Under the pieces are notes generated by a model. The model was not told the DNA's origin. It saw nothing but the letters and a program-made list of their open reading frames with translations, and searched no databases. A DNA stretch of 33,843 bases. Origin: Ferruginibacter sp. (lineage in GTDB: Bacteria; Bacteroidota; Bacteroidia; Chitinophagales; Chitinophagaceae). The stretch spans positions 1 to 33,843 of the forward strand of contig JAURWD010000191.1 of NCBI GenBank assembly GCA_030655145.1. Direction: 5' to 3'. Both the position numbers and the translations under genes were made by a program. Below, piece after piece: positions 1 through 9,066 of this stretch (position 1 is the first letter of the stretch; each line of letters starts with the position of its first letter).

Positions 1-191
1 TTGGTGGCTTGAACTTCCAGATAGAACATCATTTATTTCCTAAAGTTTCCCATATTCACTACCCCGCGCTAAGCAAGATCATCAAGCAAACCTGCGTGGA
101 TTTTGGCATCAAGTATTTGGAGTATCCAAAGATGCGGCATGCAATTGCTTCACATGCTTCTTATCTAAGAAAAATGGGTCGTGCGGATTAA
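1..191 (+). CDS. Fatty acid desaturase, C-terminal end (5' truncated by window edge)
   Basis: Only the last ~63 codons are visible; the frame is open to the left edge, so the gene begins outside the window. The fragment starts with GGLNFQIEHHLFP, which contains the third histidine box (QxxHH followed by LFP) of membrane-bound di-iron fatty acid desaturases of the linoleoyl-CoA/front-end type. These enzymes sit in the inner membrane and insert a double bond into acyl chains using O2 and an electron donor. The remaining ~45 residues form the usual short cytoplasmic tail. A TTG codon at position 9 is internal and is not the real start. A strong terminator follows 20 nt after the stop codon. The family call is firm; regioselectivity cannot be judged from this fragment. 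Confidence 0.88.
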   Translation, partial: GGLNFQIEHHLFPKVSHIHYPALSKIIKQTCVDFGIKYLEYPKMRHAIASHASYLRKMGRAD

Positions 192-210
192 GAATTCTTC
201 CCTGATCATC

Positions 211-243
211 AGCCTTTGTATTCAACAATACAAAGGCTTTTTT
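211..243 (+). terminator. Rho-independent terminator of the desaturase gene
   Basis: A perfect 10-bp stem (AGCCTTTGTA at 211-220 with TACAAAGGCT at 229-238) has an 8-nt loop and runs into six T residues (238-243). It lies 20 nt downstream of the desaturase stop and ends 28 nt before the next start, so it separates the two genes. Confidence 0.9.
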
Positions 244-271
244 ATGTATCCTATTTCAAATAAACAAACCC

Positions 272-703
272 ATGGAAAAAACAACCTGGCACGACCATCA
301 TTTAGAAACACTTAGCGTCGGCGATCGCCTTGCTGATGTTGTGGCGCAAGGTATGGGCTCCTGGAGATTCATTATTATTCAATCCATCTTTGTTGTAGCC
401 TGGATGGGATTAAACATAGTTGGATACTTTCATCATTGGGACGCCTACCCTTTTATCCTGCTCAACTTAGTTTTCTCTACACAGGCAGCCTATGCTGCTC
501 CCATAATTATGATGTCGCAGAACCGGCAGAGCCAGCGTGATCGAATACAAGCGCAGGAAGATTACCGGACCAACATAGAAGCAAAAAAAGAAATTGAGGC
601 CTTGCAGTTGCAGATAGAACAACTCGAACTACAAAAGCTTGACAAGATGCTGCAGATTTTAGAAGAGCTGAGAAACAACAATAACCACCGCGCAGTTATT
701 TAA
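272..703 (+). CDS. DUF1003 family membrane protein
   Basis: A 143-residue protein with two predicted membrane helices (about residues 32-55 and 61-82), followed by the conserved MMSQNRQSQRDR stretch at the end of helix 2 and a charged, leucine-rich C-terminal coiled coil (about 95-137). This layout is typical of the DUF1003 family, small inner-membrane proteins of unknown function. The ATG at 272 gives the usual family N-terminus with SVGDRLADVVAQ before helix 1. The gene stands alone between the desaturase terminator and glnS. No biochemical role can be given from sequence. Confidence 0.85.
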   Translation: MEKTTWHDHHLETLSVGDRLADVVAQGMGSWRFIIIQSIFVVAWMGLNIVGYFHHWDAYPFILLNLVFSTQAAYAAPIIMMSQNRQSQRDRIQAQEDYRTNIEAKKEIEALQLQIEQLELQKLDKMLQILEELRNNNNHRAVI

Positions 704-731
704 AGAGAAGGGCCTTTTGTTCATCTTATCT

Positions 732-739
732 TAAATTTG
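732..739 (+). promoter_or_regulatory. Candidate -7 promoter box for glnS
   Basis: TAAATTTG matches the Bacteroidota -7 consensus TAnnTTTG and ends 17 nt before the glnS ATG. A TTTG at 716-719 lies only 12 nt upstream, closer than the usual ~19-21 nt for the -33 element, so only the -7 half is well supported. Confidence 0.45.
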
Positions 740-756
740 CACAGAAATTTTGAAAC

Positions 757-2418
757 ATGTCTGAAGAAAAGAATTTGAATTTTATAGAAGAAATAATTGA
801 AGAGGACCTGGCGAACAGAAAATATACGGAAGTACTGACACGTTTCCCGCCTGAACCGAATGGTTACCTCCATATCGGTCACGCAAAAAGCATCTGTTTG
901 AATTTTAATCTTGCTTTGAAATTTGGTGGAAAAACGAACCTCAGGTTTGATGACACCAATCCAGTAAAAGAAGACACGGAATATGTTGACAGCATAAAGG
1001 AAGATCTTCAATGGCTGGGTTTCAAGTGGGCCACGGAGTTGTATGCCAGCGACTACTTTGATCAGTTGTACAATTTTGCAACACAGCTGATAAGCAAAGG
1101 TCTTGCTTATGTAGACGATGGTAGTGCGGAAGAGATCACGGCTTTGAAAGGCACTCCTACGGAGCCGGGTAAAGATGGGCCCTACCGCGACAGGCCCGTT
1201 GAAGAAAATCTTCGCCTCTTCGAAGAGATGAAGGCCGGAAAATATAAGGATGGCGAAAAAGTATTGCGGGCGAAGATCGACATGGCGGCAAATAATATGC
1301 ACATGCGTGACCCGATCATTTACCGCATAAAACATGCACACCATCACCGCACCGGCGATGCCTGGTGTATCTACCCGATGTATGATTTTGCCCACGGACA
1401 AAGTGATAGTATTGAACACATCACGCATAGCATTTGTACGCTGGAGTTTATTCCTCACCGCGAGTTGTACGACTGGTTTATTGAGAAGCTTGAAATTTTT
1501 CCGTCAAAACAATACGAGTTTGCACGCTTGAATATGACCTATACGGTAATGAGCAAACGCAAATTATTGCAGCTCGTTGAAGAAGGTTATGTCCAAAGCT
1601 GGGATGATCCCCGTATGCCTACGATCAGTGGAATGCGCCGGCGTGGATACACTGCCGAAAGTATCCGGAATTTTTGCGACCGCATTGGAATCGCAAAACG
1701 TGAAAACCTGATCGATGTCAGCCTGTTGGAATTTTGTGTCAGGGAGCACTTGAACAAACTAGCATCACGCGTGATGGCAGTCCTTGACCCTGTAAAACTG
1801 GTGATCACGAATTATCCCGAAGGACAAATTGAAGAACTAATCAGTGAAAATGGGCCGGACGAATCATACGGTACGCGAAAGCTTGCCTTTGGAAAAGAGT
1901 TGTGGATAGAACGGGAAGATTTTATGGAAGAGCCGGCAAAAAAATGGTTTAGGCTCGCTCCGGGCGCATTGGTCAGACTGAAGAGTGCCTACATTGTAAA
2001 ATGCGAAGGGTTTGTAAAAGATAACAACGGAACAGTTCAGGAAGTGCATTGCTCCTATCTGCCCGAAACTCAAAGTGGAAATGATACCAGTGGCATCAGT
2101 GTAAAAGGGACCATTCATTGGGTGAGCGCAGCCCATGCCATACCCGCGGAGATCAGGTTGTACGACCGACTTTTTAAAGTAGAAAATCCTTCCCAGGAAG
2201 AAGGAGATTTTAAGGAATACATTAATCCTGATTCACTGCACGTAATTAGCAAAGCATACGTCGAACCTTCATTAGCCAATGCGGCAGCCGGGTCGGTCTA
2301 TCAATTCATTCGCAAAGGATATTTCTGTGTAGACAAGGAAAGCCAGGCACCTAAGCTTGTTTTCAATCGTACGGTGTCGTTGAAAGATGCCTGGGCAAAA
2401 GAGGTTAAAAAGTCATAG
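757..2418 (+). CDS. glnS: Glutaminyl-tRNA synthetase
   Basis: This 553-residue class I aminoacyl-tRNA synthetase charges tRNA-Gln with glutamine in the cytoplasm. The catalytic Rossmann domain has [12 protein letters not shown] (HIGH motif at residues 39-42) and the GlnRS form of the KMSKS loop, MSKRK at 265-269, followed by [19 protein letters not shown], a signature that separates GlnRS from GluRS. The C-terminal ~200 residues form the anticodon-binding beta-barrels. Length is normal for bacterial GlnRS. An encoded GlnRS implies direct charging of tRNA-Gln in this organism. The start follows a -7 box by 17 nt, with no clear Shine-Dalgarno sequence. The next gene is convergent. Confidence 0.97.
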   Translation: MSEEKNLNFIEEIIEEDLANRKYTEVLTRFPPEPNGYLHIGHAKSICLNFNLALKFGGKTNLRFDDTNPVKEDTEYVDSIKEDLQWLGFKWATELYASDYFDQLYNFATQLISKGLAYVDDGSAEEITALKGTPTEPGKDGPYRDRPVEENLRLFEEMKAGKYKDGEKVLRAKIDMAANNMHMRDPIIYRIKHAHHHRTGDAWCIYPMYDFAHGQSDSIEHITHSICTLEFIPHRELYDWFIEKLEIFPSKQYEFARLNMTYTVMSKRKLLQLVEEGYVQSWDDPRMPTISGMRRRGYTAESIRNFCDRIGIAKRENLIDVSLLEFCVREHLNKLASRVMAVLDPVKLVITNYPEGQIEELISENGPDESYGTRKLAFGKELWIEREDFMEEPAKKWFRLAPGALVRLKSAYIVKCEGFVKDNNGTVQEVHCSYLPETQSGNDTSGISVKGTIHWVSAAHAIPAEIRLYDRLFKVENPSQEEGDFKEYINPDSLHVISKAYVEPSLANAAAGSVYQFIRKGYFCVDKESQAPKLVFNRTVSLKDAWAKEVKKS

Positions 2419-2566
2419 CCCCGACTCTCTTAGAAAAATGGACACTTTAGGGTATTGCAATGCCTTCATAAAGCCATTAGTTTTACACCCATTCTAACAC
2501 GATTCACAGCACGGGGGCAGAAACAGAAGCCTCGGTTCTAAATAAATTTGATGGGTCAATTTTTCG

Positions 2567-3013
2567 TTAGAGAACCGGATTAATTTCCGGTTTTTTATTG
2601 TCCGTAGGTGGAAGCTGAAGATTTGGAAAAAGGGAAGCAACCAGCATGACGATCGTCGCCAGCAGCATCAGATAAATTCCCATCCTTCTTTCCGGACAAT
2701 ATGCATTGTAGCAGGATGTAAAAAGTATGAAGCTTTTGATGGCATAGCCTACCCCAAGTGCGCAGACGAAAAGATTACTTCGTTTTGCCCAGATCTTTGG
2801 AAGTAGCATACAAGCCATCGCAAGTAAAGCGATGATCAGCAGGAATTTTCCAGGCTTTCCATAACTGTTTTGGTAAGAAAAAAAACCGGTAAAAGTTCGT
2901 TGAGCTTCACCAGGAATTGTGGGATCGTTAAAGTACGCCCAGGGGAGAAAACATGAAACGATTAGCAGTACACACGCAGCCAACCCGATCCAGTGAAAAA
3001 CTTTCGGAACCAT
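2567..3013 (-). CDS. Hypothetical four-helix membrane protein
   Basis: I do not recognise a named family. The 148-residue product has four hydrophobic segments (about 7-26, 56-73, 80-98 and 111-130) and a polar, proline-rich tail. The loop after helix 1 is the longest and the third loop contains two cysteines (residues 101 and 106), so both may lie in the periplasm. The ATG at 3013 places helix 1 at the very N-terminus. The start lies only 6 nt after the T tract of the tRNA-Cys terminator, so the gene must depend on read-through, a promoter overlapping that hairpin, or a start further inside. It is convergent with glnS. Confidence 0.65.
   Translation of the reverse strand: MVPKVFHWIGLAACVLLIVSCFLPWAYFNDPTIPGEAQRTFTGFFSYQNSYGKPGKFLLIIALLAMACMLLPKIWAKRSNLFVCALGVGYAIKSFILFTSCYNAYCPERRMGIYLMLLATIVMLVASLFPNLQLPPTDNKKPEINPVL
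2573..2596 (+). terminator. Candidate terminator for glnS
   Basis: A 7-bp stem (AACCGGA at 2573-2579 with TCCGGTT at 2586-2592) has a 6-nt loop and is followed by T residues to 2596. It lies ~155 nt past the glnS stop, inside the last codons of the opposite-strand gene. The T tract is on the + strand only, so it should stop glnS transcription. Confidence 0.6.
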
Positions 3014-3019
3014 AATTTG

Positions 3020-3045
3020 AAAAAGCCCTTTCCAACGGAAAGGGC
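3020..3045 (-). terminator. Rho-independent terminator of tRNA-Cys
   Basis: On the - strand, a perfect 9-bp stem GCCCTTTCC/GGAAAGGGC (3045-3037 and 3033-3025) with a 3-nt loop is followed by five T residues (3024-3020). It begins 10 nt after the tRNA 3' end. Confidence 0.85.
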
Positions 3046-3054
3046 AAGGTTTGA

Positions 3055-3128
3055 TGGAGGTCCCGACCAGATTCGAACTGGTGTAGAAGCTTTTGCAGAG
3101 CTTTGCCTAGCCACTCGGCCACAGGACC
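3055..3128 (-). tRNA. tRNA-Cys (anticodon GCA)
   Basis: The - strand folds into a full cloverleaf: 7-bp acceptor GGTCCTG/CGGGACC (one G-T pair), D-stem GCC/GGC, anticodon stem AAGCT/AGCTT around loop CTGCAAA (anticodon GCA), and T-stem ACCAG/CTGGT with the TTCGAAT loop. The discriminator base is U, the known identity base of tRNA-Cys, and the CCA end is encoded at 3055-3057. The gene is a single unit, not part of a tRNA cluster. Confidence 0.97.
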
Positions 3129-3193
3129 AAAATTTAAAATCAAATTCTTGAAATTTCGTTTCACCAAGAGGGTAAGCCGTTATTTAAGAATGG

Positions 3194-3201
3194 CAAAAGT
3201 A
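3194..3201 (-). promoter_or_regulatory. Possible -7 promoter box for tRNA-Cys
   Basis: TACTTTTG on the - strand matches TAnnTTTG and lies ~65 nt upstream of the mature tRNA 5' end, which would leave a ~60-nt leader for RNase P to remove. No TTTG is present at -33, so this is a weak call. Confidence 0.3.
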
Positions 3202-3262
3202 GAATTTTTTTTATTAGAAATTGTAAATAGTTAGTGCGAAATTCGAGATTCAAACTAATTGC

Positions 3263-4144
3263 ATGAATCGAATTGCCGAATCAGAGTTGATCATCAATGC
3301 CCGGGGTGCAGTTTACCACATTAATACGCGGCCAGAAGAGATCGCAGGTACCATCATCACAGTTGGAGATCCCGATCGCGTAAAGGAAGTCAGCAAACAT
3401 TTCGATTCAATTGAATATAATAATGCGCATCGCGAATTCGTCGTTCACACCGGTTATATTGGCAATAAAAGATTGAGTTGTGTAAGCACAGGAATTGGTC
3501 CGGATAACATCGATATTGTTTTGAATGAGTTAGATGCCTTAGTGAATATTGACTTCGAAACGCGAACCATTCGCGAGCAACTTACCACATTAAACATCAT
3601 TCGTTTTGGAACCGCCGGTTCACTCCAGAAAGATATTCCGGTGGATAGTTTTGTCGCCAGTACACATGGCCTTGGCCTCGATAATTTGCTTCATTTTTAT
3701 CGCCTGCAAAACAATGAAGAGGAAAACCAGTTGTTGCACGCATTTAATACCCATACGCAGCTTGGCTCCGGCAACGTCTCCCCTTATATCAGCATGGCAA
3801 GTGTGTCCTTGCTCAAACATTTTACCAACAACTACTTCCAGGGTGTCACGGTTACCTGCCCTGGGTTTTATGCCCCGCAGGGAAGGGTGCTGCGTCTTGG
3901 TTTAGGTCACCCGCAACTGATTGACAATCTTACCAGCTTTCAATTTGGTAATCACCATATCACTAATTTTGAAATGGAAACCGCAGCGATCTACGGCCTC
4001 GGCAAAACACTGGGCCATCATTGCCTGAGCCTCAGCGCAATTGTTGCCAACCGGATAAGTAAAGAATTTTCGAGCGACGGTGGTAAAGCAGTAGAAAACC
4101 TGATCGTTCAGTCCTTAAATGTAATGGCAGATTCAAACCTCTAA
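3263..4144 (+). CDS. Nucleoside phosphorylase (uridine phosphorylase-like)
   Basis: A 293-residue protein of the PNP/UDP phosphorylase superfamily, which cleaves a nucleoside with phosphate to give free base and ribose-1-phosphate. Visible motifs are VGDPDRV near residue 35 (phosphate-binding loop), STGIGPDNIDI (~76-86), RFGTAGSLQ (~114-122) and EMETAAIYGLG (~240), the Glu-Met-Glu-type ribose-binding motif. The order and spacing fit uridine phosphorylase better than DeoD-type purine enzymes, but substrate cannot be settled by eye. It is slightly longer than E. coli Udp (~253 aa), mostly through a longer N-terminus and a mid-protein insert. The stop is separated from the dapF ATG by one base, so the two are probably co-translated. 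Confidence 0.87.
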   Translation: MNRIAESELIINARGAVYHINTRPEEIAGTIITVGDPDRVKEVSKHFDSIEYNNAHREFVVHTGYIGNKRLSCVSTGIGPDNIDIVLNELDALVNIDFETRTIREQLTTLNIIRFGTAGSLQKDIPVDSFVASTHGLGLDNLLHFYRLQNNEEENQLLHAFNTHTQLGSGNVSPYISMASVSLLKHFTNNYFQGVTVTCPGFYAPQGRVLRLGLGHPQLIDNLTSFQFGNHHITNFEMETAAIYGLGKTLGHHCLSLSAIVANRISKEFSSDGGKAVENLIVQSLNVMADSNL

Positions 4145-4145
4145 A

Positions 4146-4931
4146 ATGAAATTCGAGTTTTTCAAATACCACGGCACAGGAAATGATTTTATTATCCTGG
4201 ACAACCGCGAGCATCTTTATGACAATCTCACAACCACCCAGGTTAAAAATCTATGTGATCGCCATTTTGGAATCGGCGCGGATGGACTCATGATGCTTGG
4301 TAAGAAAAATGGTTACGATTTTGAAATGATCTATTACAATTCCGATGGAAACGAAAGTAGTATGTGTGGCAATGGCGGTCGCTGCCTGGTGAAGTTTGCT
4401 TCACACCGCGGCATATTTAAAAGTAGTTATCGCTTTATCGCCATTGATGGAGAACACAATGCGGAAATTGATAGTAATGGCATCGTGAGTTTACAGATGA
4501 AAAATGTCGACAAAGTAGCTTATCATAATTCTTACACCGTGATCGATACAGGCTCACCGCATTTTGTAAAATTCGCTTCCGAGGTAGAAAATATTGATGT
4601 GGTAGCCACCGGCCAGGAGATCAGGTATGGCAGGGAGTTTGAGCCGAACGGCATCAACGTAAACTTTGTGGAATCTATCGGCGAAGATTCCATTTTTGTG
4701 CGGACATATGAACGCGGTGTGGAAGATGAAACACTCAGTTGCGGTACCGGGGTCACCGCTTCCGCCCTCCTATCTGCGCACAATGAAAATGGCTTCAACA
4801 CTGTATTGGTAAAAACGCCCGGCGGCCACCTGAGTGTAGAGTTCAATAAATTGAATGATCAGCAATTTGAAGATATTTGGCTTTGCGGACCCGCCGAATT
4901 CGTGTTTTCCGGAACGATCGAAGTAAACTAA
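4146..4931 (+). CDS. dapF: Diaminopimelate epimerase
   Basis: This enzyme converts LL-diaminopimelate to meso-diaminopimelate, the precursor of lysine and of the peptidoglycan cross-linking residue, in the cytoplasm. It uses two cysteines as acid/base pair. Both are visible: Cys74 in SSMCGNGGRC and Cys199 in ETLSCGTGVTASAL. The N-terminal FFKYHGTGNDFIILDN and FGIGADGL motifs are also standard. The length of 261 residues is normal. The gene follows the phosphorylase with one intervening base, an arrangement with no obvious metabolic logic. No terminator is obvious before the CorA gene 73 nt further on. Confidence 0.96.
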   Translation: MKFEFFKYHGTGNDFIILDNREHLYDNLTTTQVKNLCDRHFGIGADGLMMLGKKNGYDFEMIYYNSDGNESSMCGNGGRCLVKFASHRGIFKSSYRFIAIDGEHNAEIDSNGIVSLQMKNVDKVAYHNSYTVIDTGSPHFVKFASEVENIDVVATGQEIRYGREFEPNGINVNFVESIGEDSIFVRTYERGVEDETLSCGTGVTASALLSAHNENGFNTVLVKTPGGHLSVEFNKLNDQQFEDIWLCGPAEFVFSGTIEVN

Positions 4932-5004
4932 CGAATACGCACACACTAAAAATTTCAACAACAAATATTAATTCATTTAATGTGCATAAAACGGCCTCAG
5001 CTCA

Positions 5005-5943
5005 ATGATCCAATATTTCAAGAATAAGGAACACCAAACCATCTCCATAGACAAACCGGAAGATGGCAGCTGGATCAACGTATTGCCGCCGCTGAAACAA
5101 GAGGAGTTCACCGAGCTGAGCGAGATGCTTGATATCCCCATTGACTTTCTTAAGGATTCCCTTGATATTGATGAACGCAGCCGCTACGAGATAGATGATA
5201 ACGTTAAGCTGATCGTTATTAAAACCCCAACCGAAAACAATTCGTTCAACGACAGTGATGCCTTCTACATCACCATACCTATTTGTATCATACTCACGCA
5301 CAACCAGATTGTGACGGTGAATTCATTTGAGAACGAAGCCATCAAAAAATTCCTGAACACCTTTCAAAACCGGAACCCGGATAAGAAGAATATGATGGTG
5401 TTGAAGATCTTTGAAAAGGTCACCAACAACTTCCAGGACTACCTGAAGGAGATCAACATGCGCCGGAATAACCTCGAGCATAAACTGTATGTCGCGAATC
5501 GCAACGAGGAATTATTTCAACTCATGCGTATTCAAAAAAGCCTGGTTTATTTTCTGACGGCTTTGCGCAGCAATGAATTATTGATGATGAAAATGGTGCG
5601 TACCAACATCCTGCAATTGAACGAGGATGAAAAGGATTTCCTGGATGACCTTATTGTTGAAACCAGCCAGGCGCTTGAGATGGCAAACACGTACACAAAT
5701 ATCCTGAACAGTACCTTGGATGCTTTTGCCAGCATAATTAGTAATAACCAGAATGAGGTGTTGAAACGATTGACAACCCTTACCATCGTTTTAACAGTCC
5801 CAATCCTGATCGCCAGCATTTATGGAATGAATGTGCCTATTCCGTATAAAGACACGCCATACGCGTTTTGGACACCAGTAATAATTTCACTGATCATCCT
5901 GGCGGTTGTGGCCTGGAACTATTGGAAACGCGTCAAAAAATAA
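5005..5943 (+). CDS. corA: CorA-family divalent cation (Mg2+/Co2+) transporter
   Basis: A 312-residue CorA-type channel subunit, expected to act as an inner-membrane pentamer passing Mg2+ (and related ions) inward. It has an N-terminal cytoplasmic alpha/beta domain (about 1-130), a long helical region (130-245), and two C-terminal membrane helices joined by the signature YGMN loop (GMN at 274-276). The C-terminus ends in a short basic tail (KRVKK), as expected. The loop after GMN (VPIPYKDTPYAF) is short and carries only one acid. The ATG at 5005 is the only good start. The Nudix gene follows after 2 nt, so at least three genes are likely on one transcript. Confidence 0.92.
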   Translation: MIQYFKNKEHQTISIDKPEDGSWINVLPPLKQEEFTELSEMLDIPIDFLKDSLDIDERSRYEIDDNVKLIVIKTPTENNSFNDSDAFYITIPICIILTHNQIVTVNSFENEAIKKFLNTFQNRNPDKKNMMVLKIFEKVTNNFQDYLKEINMRRNNLEHKLYVANRNEELFQLMRIQKSLVYFLTALRSNELLMMKMVRTNILQLNEDEKDFLDDLIVETSQALEMANTYTNILNSTLDAFASIISNNQNEVLKRLTTLTIVLTVPILIASIYGMNVPIPYKDTPYAFWTPVIISLIILAVVAWNYWKRVKK

Positions 5944-5945
5944 AT

Positions 5946-6410
5946 ATGATCACTGTAAGGGTCTATGGAATTTTAATCAATGAACAGCGGCAGGTACTGG
6001 TGAGCGACGAATTTATCCGCGGCAATTATTATACAAAATTTCCCGGTGGCGGACTTGAAGTTGGTGAAGGAACACGGGATTGCCTGAAACGCGAATTCAT
6101 GGAAGAAATGAATTTGAACGTCTCTGTTGGGGAACACATCTACACCACCGATTTTTTCGTGGAAAGTGCCTTCGACATTGCAAAACAAATCTTATCCATC
6201 TACTATTTTGCTACGCCACTGGAGGCAATTACAGTTCCGCTGAGAACCACGCCCTTCGATTTTGATGAGCAACAGATGAAAGTGTACAGCGAGATTGCTC
6301 AAACAGAAACCTTTAGATTTATTGACTGGGATGATTTTTCGGCTGAGTCGGTCACCCTGCCTATTGATAAAATCGTTGCCACCTGGATCAAAGAAAAATA
6401 CACTTTATGA
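5946..6410 (+). CDS. Nudix hydrolase
   Basis: A 154-residue Nudix protein, expected to hydrolyse a nucleoside diphosphate linked to another moiety; the substrate is unknown. The Nudix box is at residues 35-57: Gly35, five residues, Glu41, seven residues, then REF-x-EE. The conserved Gly near the end of the box (GxGU position) is Asn56 here; the metal-binding Glu residues are intact, so activity is still expected. An in-frame ATG 78 nt upstream lies within the corA coding region in another frame and would add residues unlike the family, so I chose the ATG at 5946, 2 nt after corA. It overlaps the next gene by 4 nt (ATGA). Confidence 0.85.
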   Translation: MITVRVYGILINEQRQVLVSDEFIRGNYYTKFPGGGLEVGEGTRDCLKREFMEEMNLNVSVGEHIYTTDFFVESAFDIAKQILSIYYFATPLEAITVPLRTTPFDFDEQQMKVYSEIAQTETFRFIDWDDFSAESVTLPIDKIVATWIKEKYTL

Positions 6411-6997
6411 ACCAACAGGATTTTTTTTCAATAGACCTGGTGCTCGAAAATGATCGGGCAAGATTAATACCTATGACCATCGCTCATTTTTCACTGCTGG
6501 AAACCATTGCTTATGAGCCATCACTTTGGAAATTGGGCATGAGTAACATTTCCGGTCCCGAACAACTGAAAGCGTACATGGAGTCAGCAATCTCCGAACG
6601 CGGGCAGGAAGTATCCTACCCCTTTGTTATCATTGATAAAATTCAGAATGCCGTGGCAGGATCAACCCGCTTCGGAAATATCTCGTTCCAACACAAACGG
6701 CTGGAGATTGGCTGGACCTGGTTGCACCCAAATTTCCATGGTACCGGGCTCAACAAAGCCTGCAAATTCCTGCTGCTGCAATTTGCTTTTGAGCAGCTTG
6801 AATTTAACCGGGTAGAAATTAAAACAGATGTCTTGAATCAGCAATCCCGGAAAGCCATTCAAAAAATTGGCGGTAAACAGGAAGGCATTTTCAGGAAACA
6901 CCAGGTAACCTCAGAGGGTCGGGTGCGGGATAGTATTTATTTCAGCATCACAAACGATGAGTGGCCTGGGTTGCGTCAAACGGTATTTAAAGATTAG
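6407..6997 (+). CDS. GNAT-family N-acetyltransferase (RimJ/RimL-like)
   Basis: A 196-residue GCN5-related acetyltransferase of the RimJ/RimL type, which transfers acetyl from acetyl-CoA to an amine. Supporting features are the LENDRARLIPMT beta-strand start, RLEIGWTWLHPNFHGTGLN (the acetyl-CoA pyrophosphate-binding region with GTG), and the typical C-terminal NQQSRKAIQKIGGKQEGIFR strand-helix-strand pattern seen in ribosomal-protein and small-molecule acetyltransferases. The substrate cannot be assigned. The start codon overlaps the Nudix stop as ATGA, indicating translational coupling. It is convergent with the M1 peptidase gene, with a hairpin between them. Confidence 0.88.
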   Translation: MNQQDFFSIDLVLENDRARLIPMTIAHFSLLETIAYEPSLWKLGMSNISGPEQLKAYMESAISERGQEVSYPFVIIDKIQNAVAGSTRFGNISFQHKRLEIGWTWLHPNFHGTGLNKACKFLLLQFAFEQLEFNRVEIKTDVLNQQSRKAIQKIGGKQEGIFRKHQVTSEGRVRDSIYFSITNDEWPGLRQTVFKD

Positions 6998-7017
6998 TTG
7001 AGATTGAGATAAAAGCG

Positions 7018-7047
7018 AACAGGCATCTACGTGAGTGGATGCCTGTT
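7018..7047. terminator. Bidirectional hairpin terminator between convergent genes
   Basis: A 10-bp perfect stem (AACAGGCATC at 7018-7027 with GATGCCTGTT at 7038-7047) extends by three more pairs (one G-T) to a GTGA tetraloop. It sits between the convergent GNAT and M1 peptidase genes. T tracts are short on both sides, so its strength is uncertain, but the position and stem fit a shared terminator. Confidence 0.7.
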
Positions 7048-7064
7048 TACTTAAACGAGGAGTT

Positions 7065-9014
7065 TTAGTTACCAGCCCATTTGTTATTTTCAAAATTCTG
7101 GTCAGGAAATATTTTTTTAGGATCGATTACAACGCTTGCCAGCTTTTCATTGGTTGGTAGTCTGATGGTGGTAGCAACGGCGTTATTCCATATCTCAACC
7201 GGTAGTTTCAGCGTCCCTTTTTTGCCGCCGACGGTTTGATAAGTAATGGTTACTGGCATCGCCATTTTGCCAAGGTTCGCAATTCTTACCAGGGCACCAT
7301 TTCTTTCATTATCATTTTCATACTTTACGCCAACAATTGCCTGGTCGAGTTTGTAGTTCTCTAAAAACCAGCCTTTCCAAAACCAACTTAAATTCTCCCC
7401 GGATACATTATCCATCGTGCGGAAAAAATCCCAGGGCGTAGGATGTTTGTAGGCCCAGCGTTGGATGTAGGTTTTAAAAGCATAGTCGAAACGTTCTGGT
7501 CCCAGTATCTCATCTCTCAACAATTCCAACCCATACCCTGGTTTAAAATAAAGTGCCGTCCCAATGTTTCCTTCCCGAAGTGCGTCGGGTGTATTTAAGA
7601 TCGCTTCACTATTTGCACCAAACATGTACGCTGCCATCGTCTCCATATTTGCCGGCGCATTGGCGTATTCTCCTTTATTGAAATCATCATCAGCAATGGA
7701 ATTGATGAATGTATTAAACCCTTCGTCCATCCAGCCATATTTACGCTCATTGCTGCCAACGATCATCGGGAACCAGGTATGCCCGAATTCATGATCCGTT
7801 ACGCCAAACAAACCTTCAGTTTCAGCTTTGTACCCACAAAACACGATCCCGGGGTATTCCATGCCACCGACATTACTGGCAACATTAACAGCTACCGGGT
7901 ATGGGTACTCGAACCAGCGCTTACTATAATTTTCAATACTTCCTTTTGTATACTCGGTCGCTCTGCCCCAGGCTTTTTCACCATTGCTTTCTGCCGGGTA
8001 GGCACTCATTGCGAGGCATGATTTCCCACCGGGCAAATTGATCTTCGCTGCATCCCAGATAAACGCTCTTGATGAGGCCCAGGAAACATCACGGGCATTT
8101 GTCAATTTATAGTGCCAGGTGAGCGTAGCGCCTTTTGGCCGTGAGGCTGCATCGGTAACTTCTCTTTCACTCCTGATAACAACAGTTTTATTACTAGATT
8201 TTGCAGAGTCATAGCGACTTAGCTGGCTTGCAGTCAGGACTTCTGCGGGGTTCAACAATTCTCCGCCGGCGACAACAATGTGAGTTGCTGGAGCAGTGAT
8301 GGAAAAATCAAAATCCCCATACTCAAGGTAAAACTCACTTGGGCCAAGATAGGGCAAGGTATTCCAGCCATCCACATCATCGAACACACACATCCGAGGA
8401 TACCATTGCGCCACAGCAAATATGTCCCCGTTCTTTGTCGGCTGAATACCGCAACGATCGGCACCATACATAGGTAGGACGAATGAATATGCGATTGAAA
8501 TTTTTGTTACCTCGCCCGATGCAAGCGGTTTCGCAAGGCGGATCTGCATACGGGTGTCTGTTACCAGGTAGTCCTTTATTGAAGCCTCATTGATCTTGAC
8601 ATCACCGATCGTGTATCCCCCATCGAAAGTACTGGCAGCATCTCCATAGCGACTCCGCCCTTCAACTGGCATTCTTGACTGGCCGCGACTTTCTTTATCG
8701 AACAGGTTCTGGTCAAGCTGCAGCCATAAAAAAGGAAGACTTTGCGGACTGTTGTTTTTATACGTGATGGTAACGGTCCCTTTTATCTCGTGGCTTACAT
8801 CGTTCAGTTGAACTTTTATCAGGTAGTCTGCCCGGTTCTGCCAATAACCTATACCTGGCTCACCCGTTGCGGAACGGGTTGTGGTACTACCTGATGGATA
8901 AAATAAGGGAGAAAATAAAGCATGCGGATCGTATTCCGTTTCGGGCTCAAGTTCCGTTTGACCAATCGCCATTAAACTAACCAGGGCGAAGAAGCAACTT
9001 AAAATGCTTTTCAT
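7065..9014 (-). CDS. Secreted M1-family zinc metallopeptidase
   Basis: A 649-residue exported protein with a signal peptide (about 1-19, ending AIG-Q). The N-terminal ~250 residues form the beta-saddle domain typical of M1 aminopeptidases. The zinc site is intact: HEFGH at 408-412, then 18 residues, then Glu431 in WMDEGFNTF. The substrate-binding GxMEN motif reads GGMEY (383-387), with Tyr in place of Asn; I recall this as a feature of a bacterial M1 subgroup, so it need not mean lost activity. A downstream Tyr in ALYFKPGY is a candidate transition-state residue. It is probably periplasmic or surface-attached and digests peptides. It is the last gene of a - strand group, 52 nt after the TPR gene. 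Confidence 0.93.
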   Translation of the reverse strand: MKSILSCFFALVSLMAIGQTELEPETEYDPHALFSPLFYPSGSTTTRSATGEPGIGYWQNRADYLIKVQLNDVSHEIKGTVTITYKNNSPQSLPFLWLQLDQNLFDKESRGQSRMPVEGRSRYGDAASTFDGGYTIGDVKINEASIKDYLVTDTRMQIRLAKPLASGEVTKISIAYSFVLPMYGADRCGIQPTKNGDIFAVAQWYPRMCVFDDVDGWNTLPYLGPSEFYLEYGDFDFSITAPATHIVVAGGELLNPAEVLTASQLSRYDSAKSSNKTVVIRSEREVTDAASRPKGATLTWHYKLTNARDVSWASSRAFIWDAAKINLPGGKSCLAMSAYPAESNGEKAWGRATEYTKGSIENYSKRWFEYPYPVAVNVASNVGGMEYPGIVFCGYKAETEGLFGVTDHEFGHTWFPMIVGSNERKYGWMDEGFNTFINSIADDDFNKGEYANAPANMETMAAYMFGANSEAILNTPDALREGNIGTALYFKPGYGLELLRDEILGPERFDYAFKTYIQRWAYKHPTPWDFFRTMDNVSGENLSWFWKGWFLENYKLDQAIVGVKYENDNERNGALVRIANLGKMAMPVTITYQTVGGKKGTLKLPVEIWNNAVATTIRLPTNEKLASVVIDPKKIFPDQNFENNKWAGN

Positions 9015-9066
9015 AAAGTATAATTGAATTTTAAATTTTAATTAATCAGGTTGGTCTCGAAGGCTA

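Noticed and set aside
721..1458. A 245-codon open frame on the - strand opposite glnS
   Set aside because: It is fully antisense to glnS, which has all family motifs; the opposite frame shows no family features.
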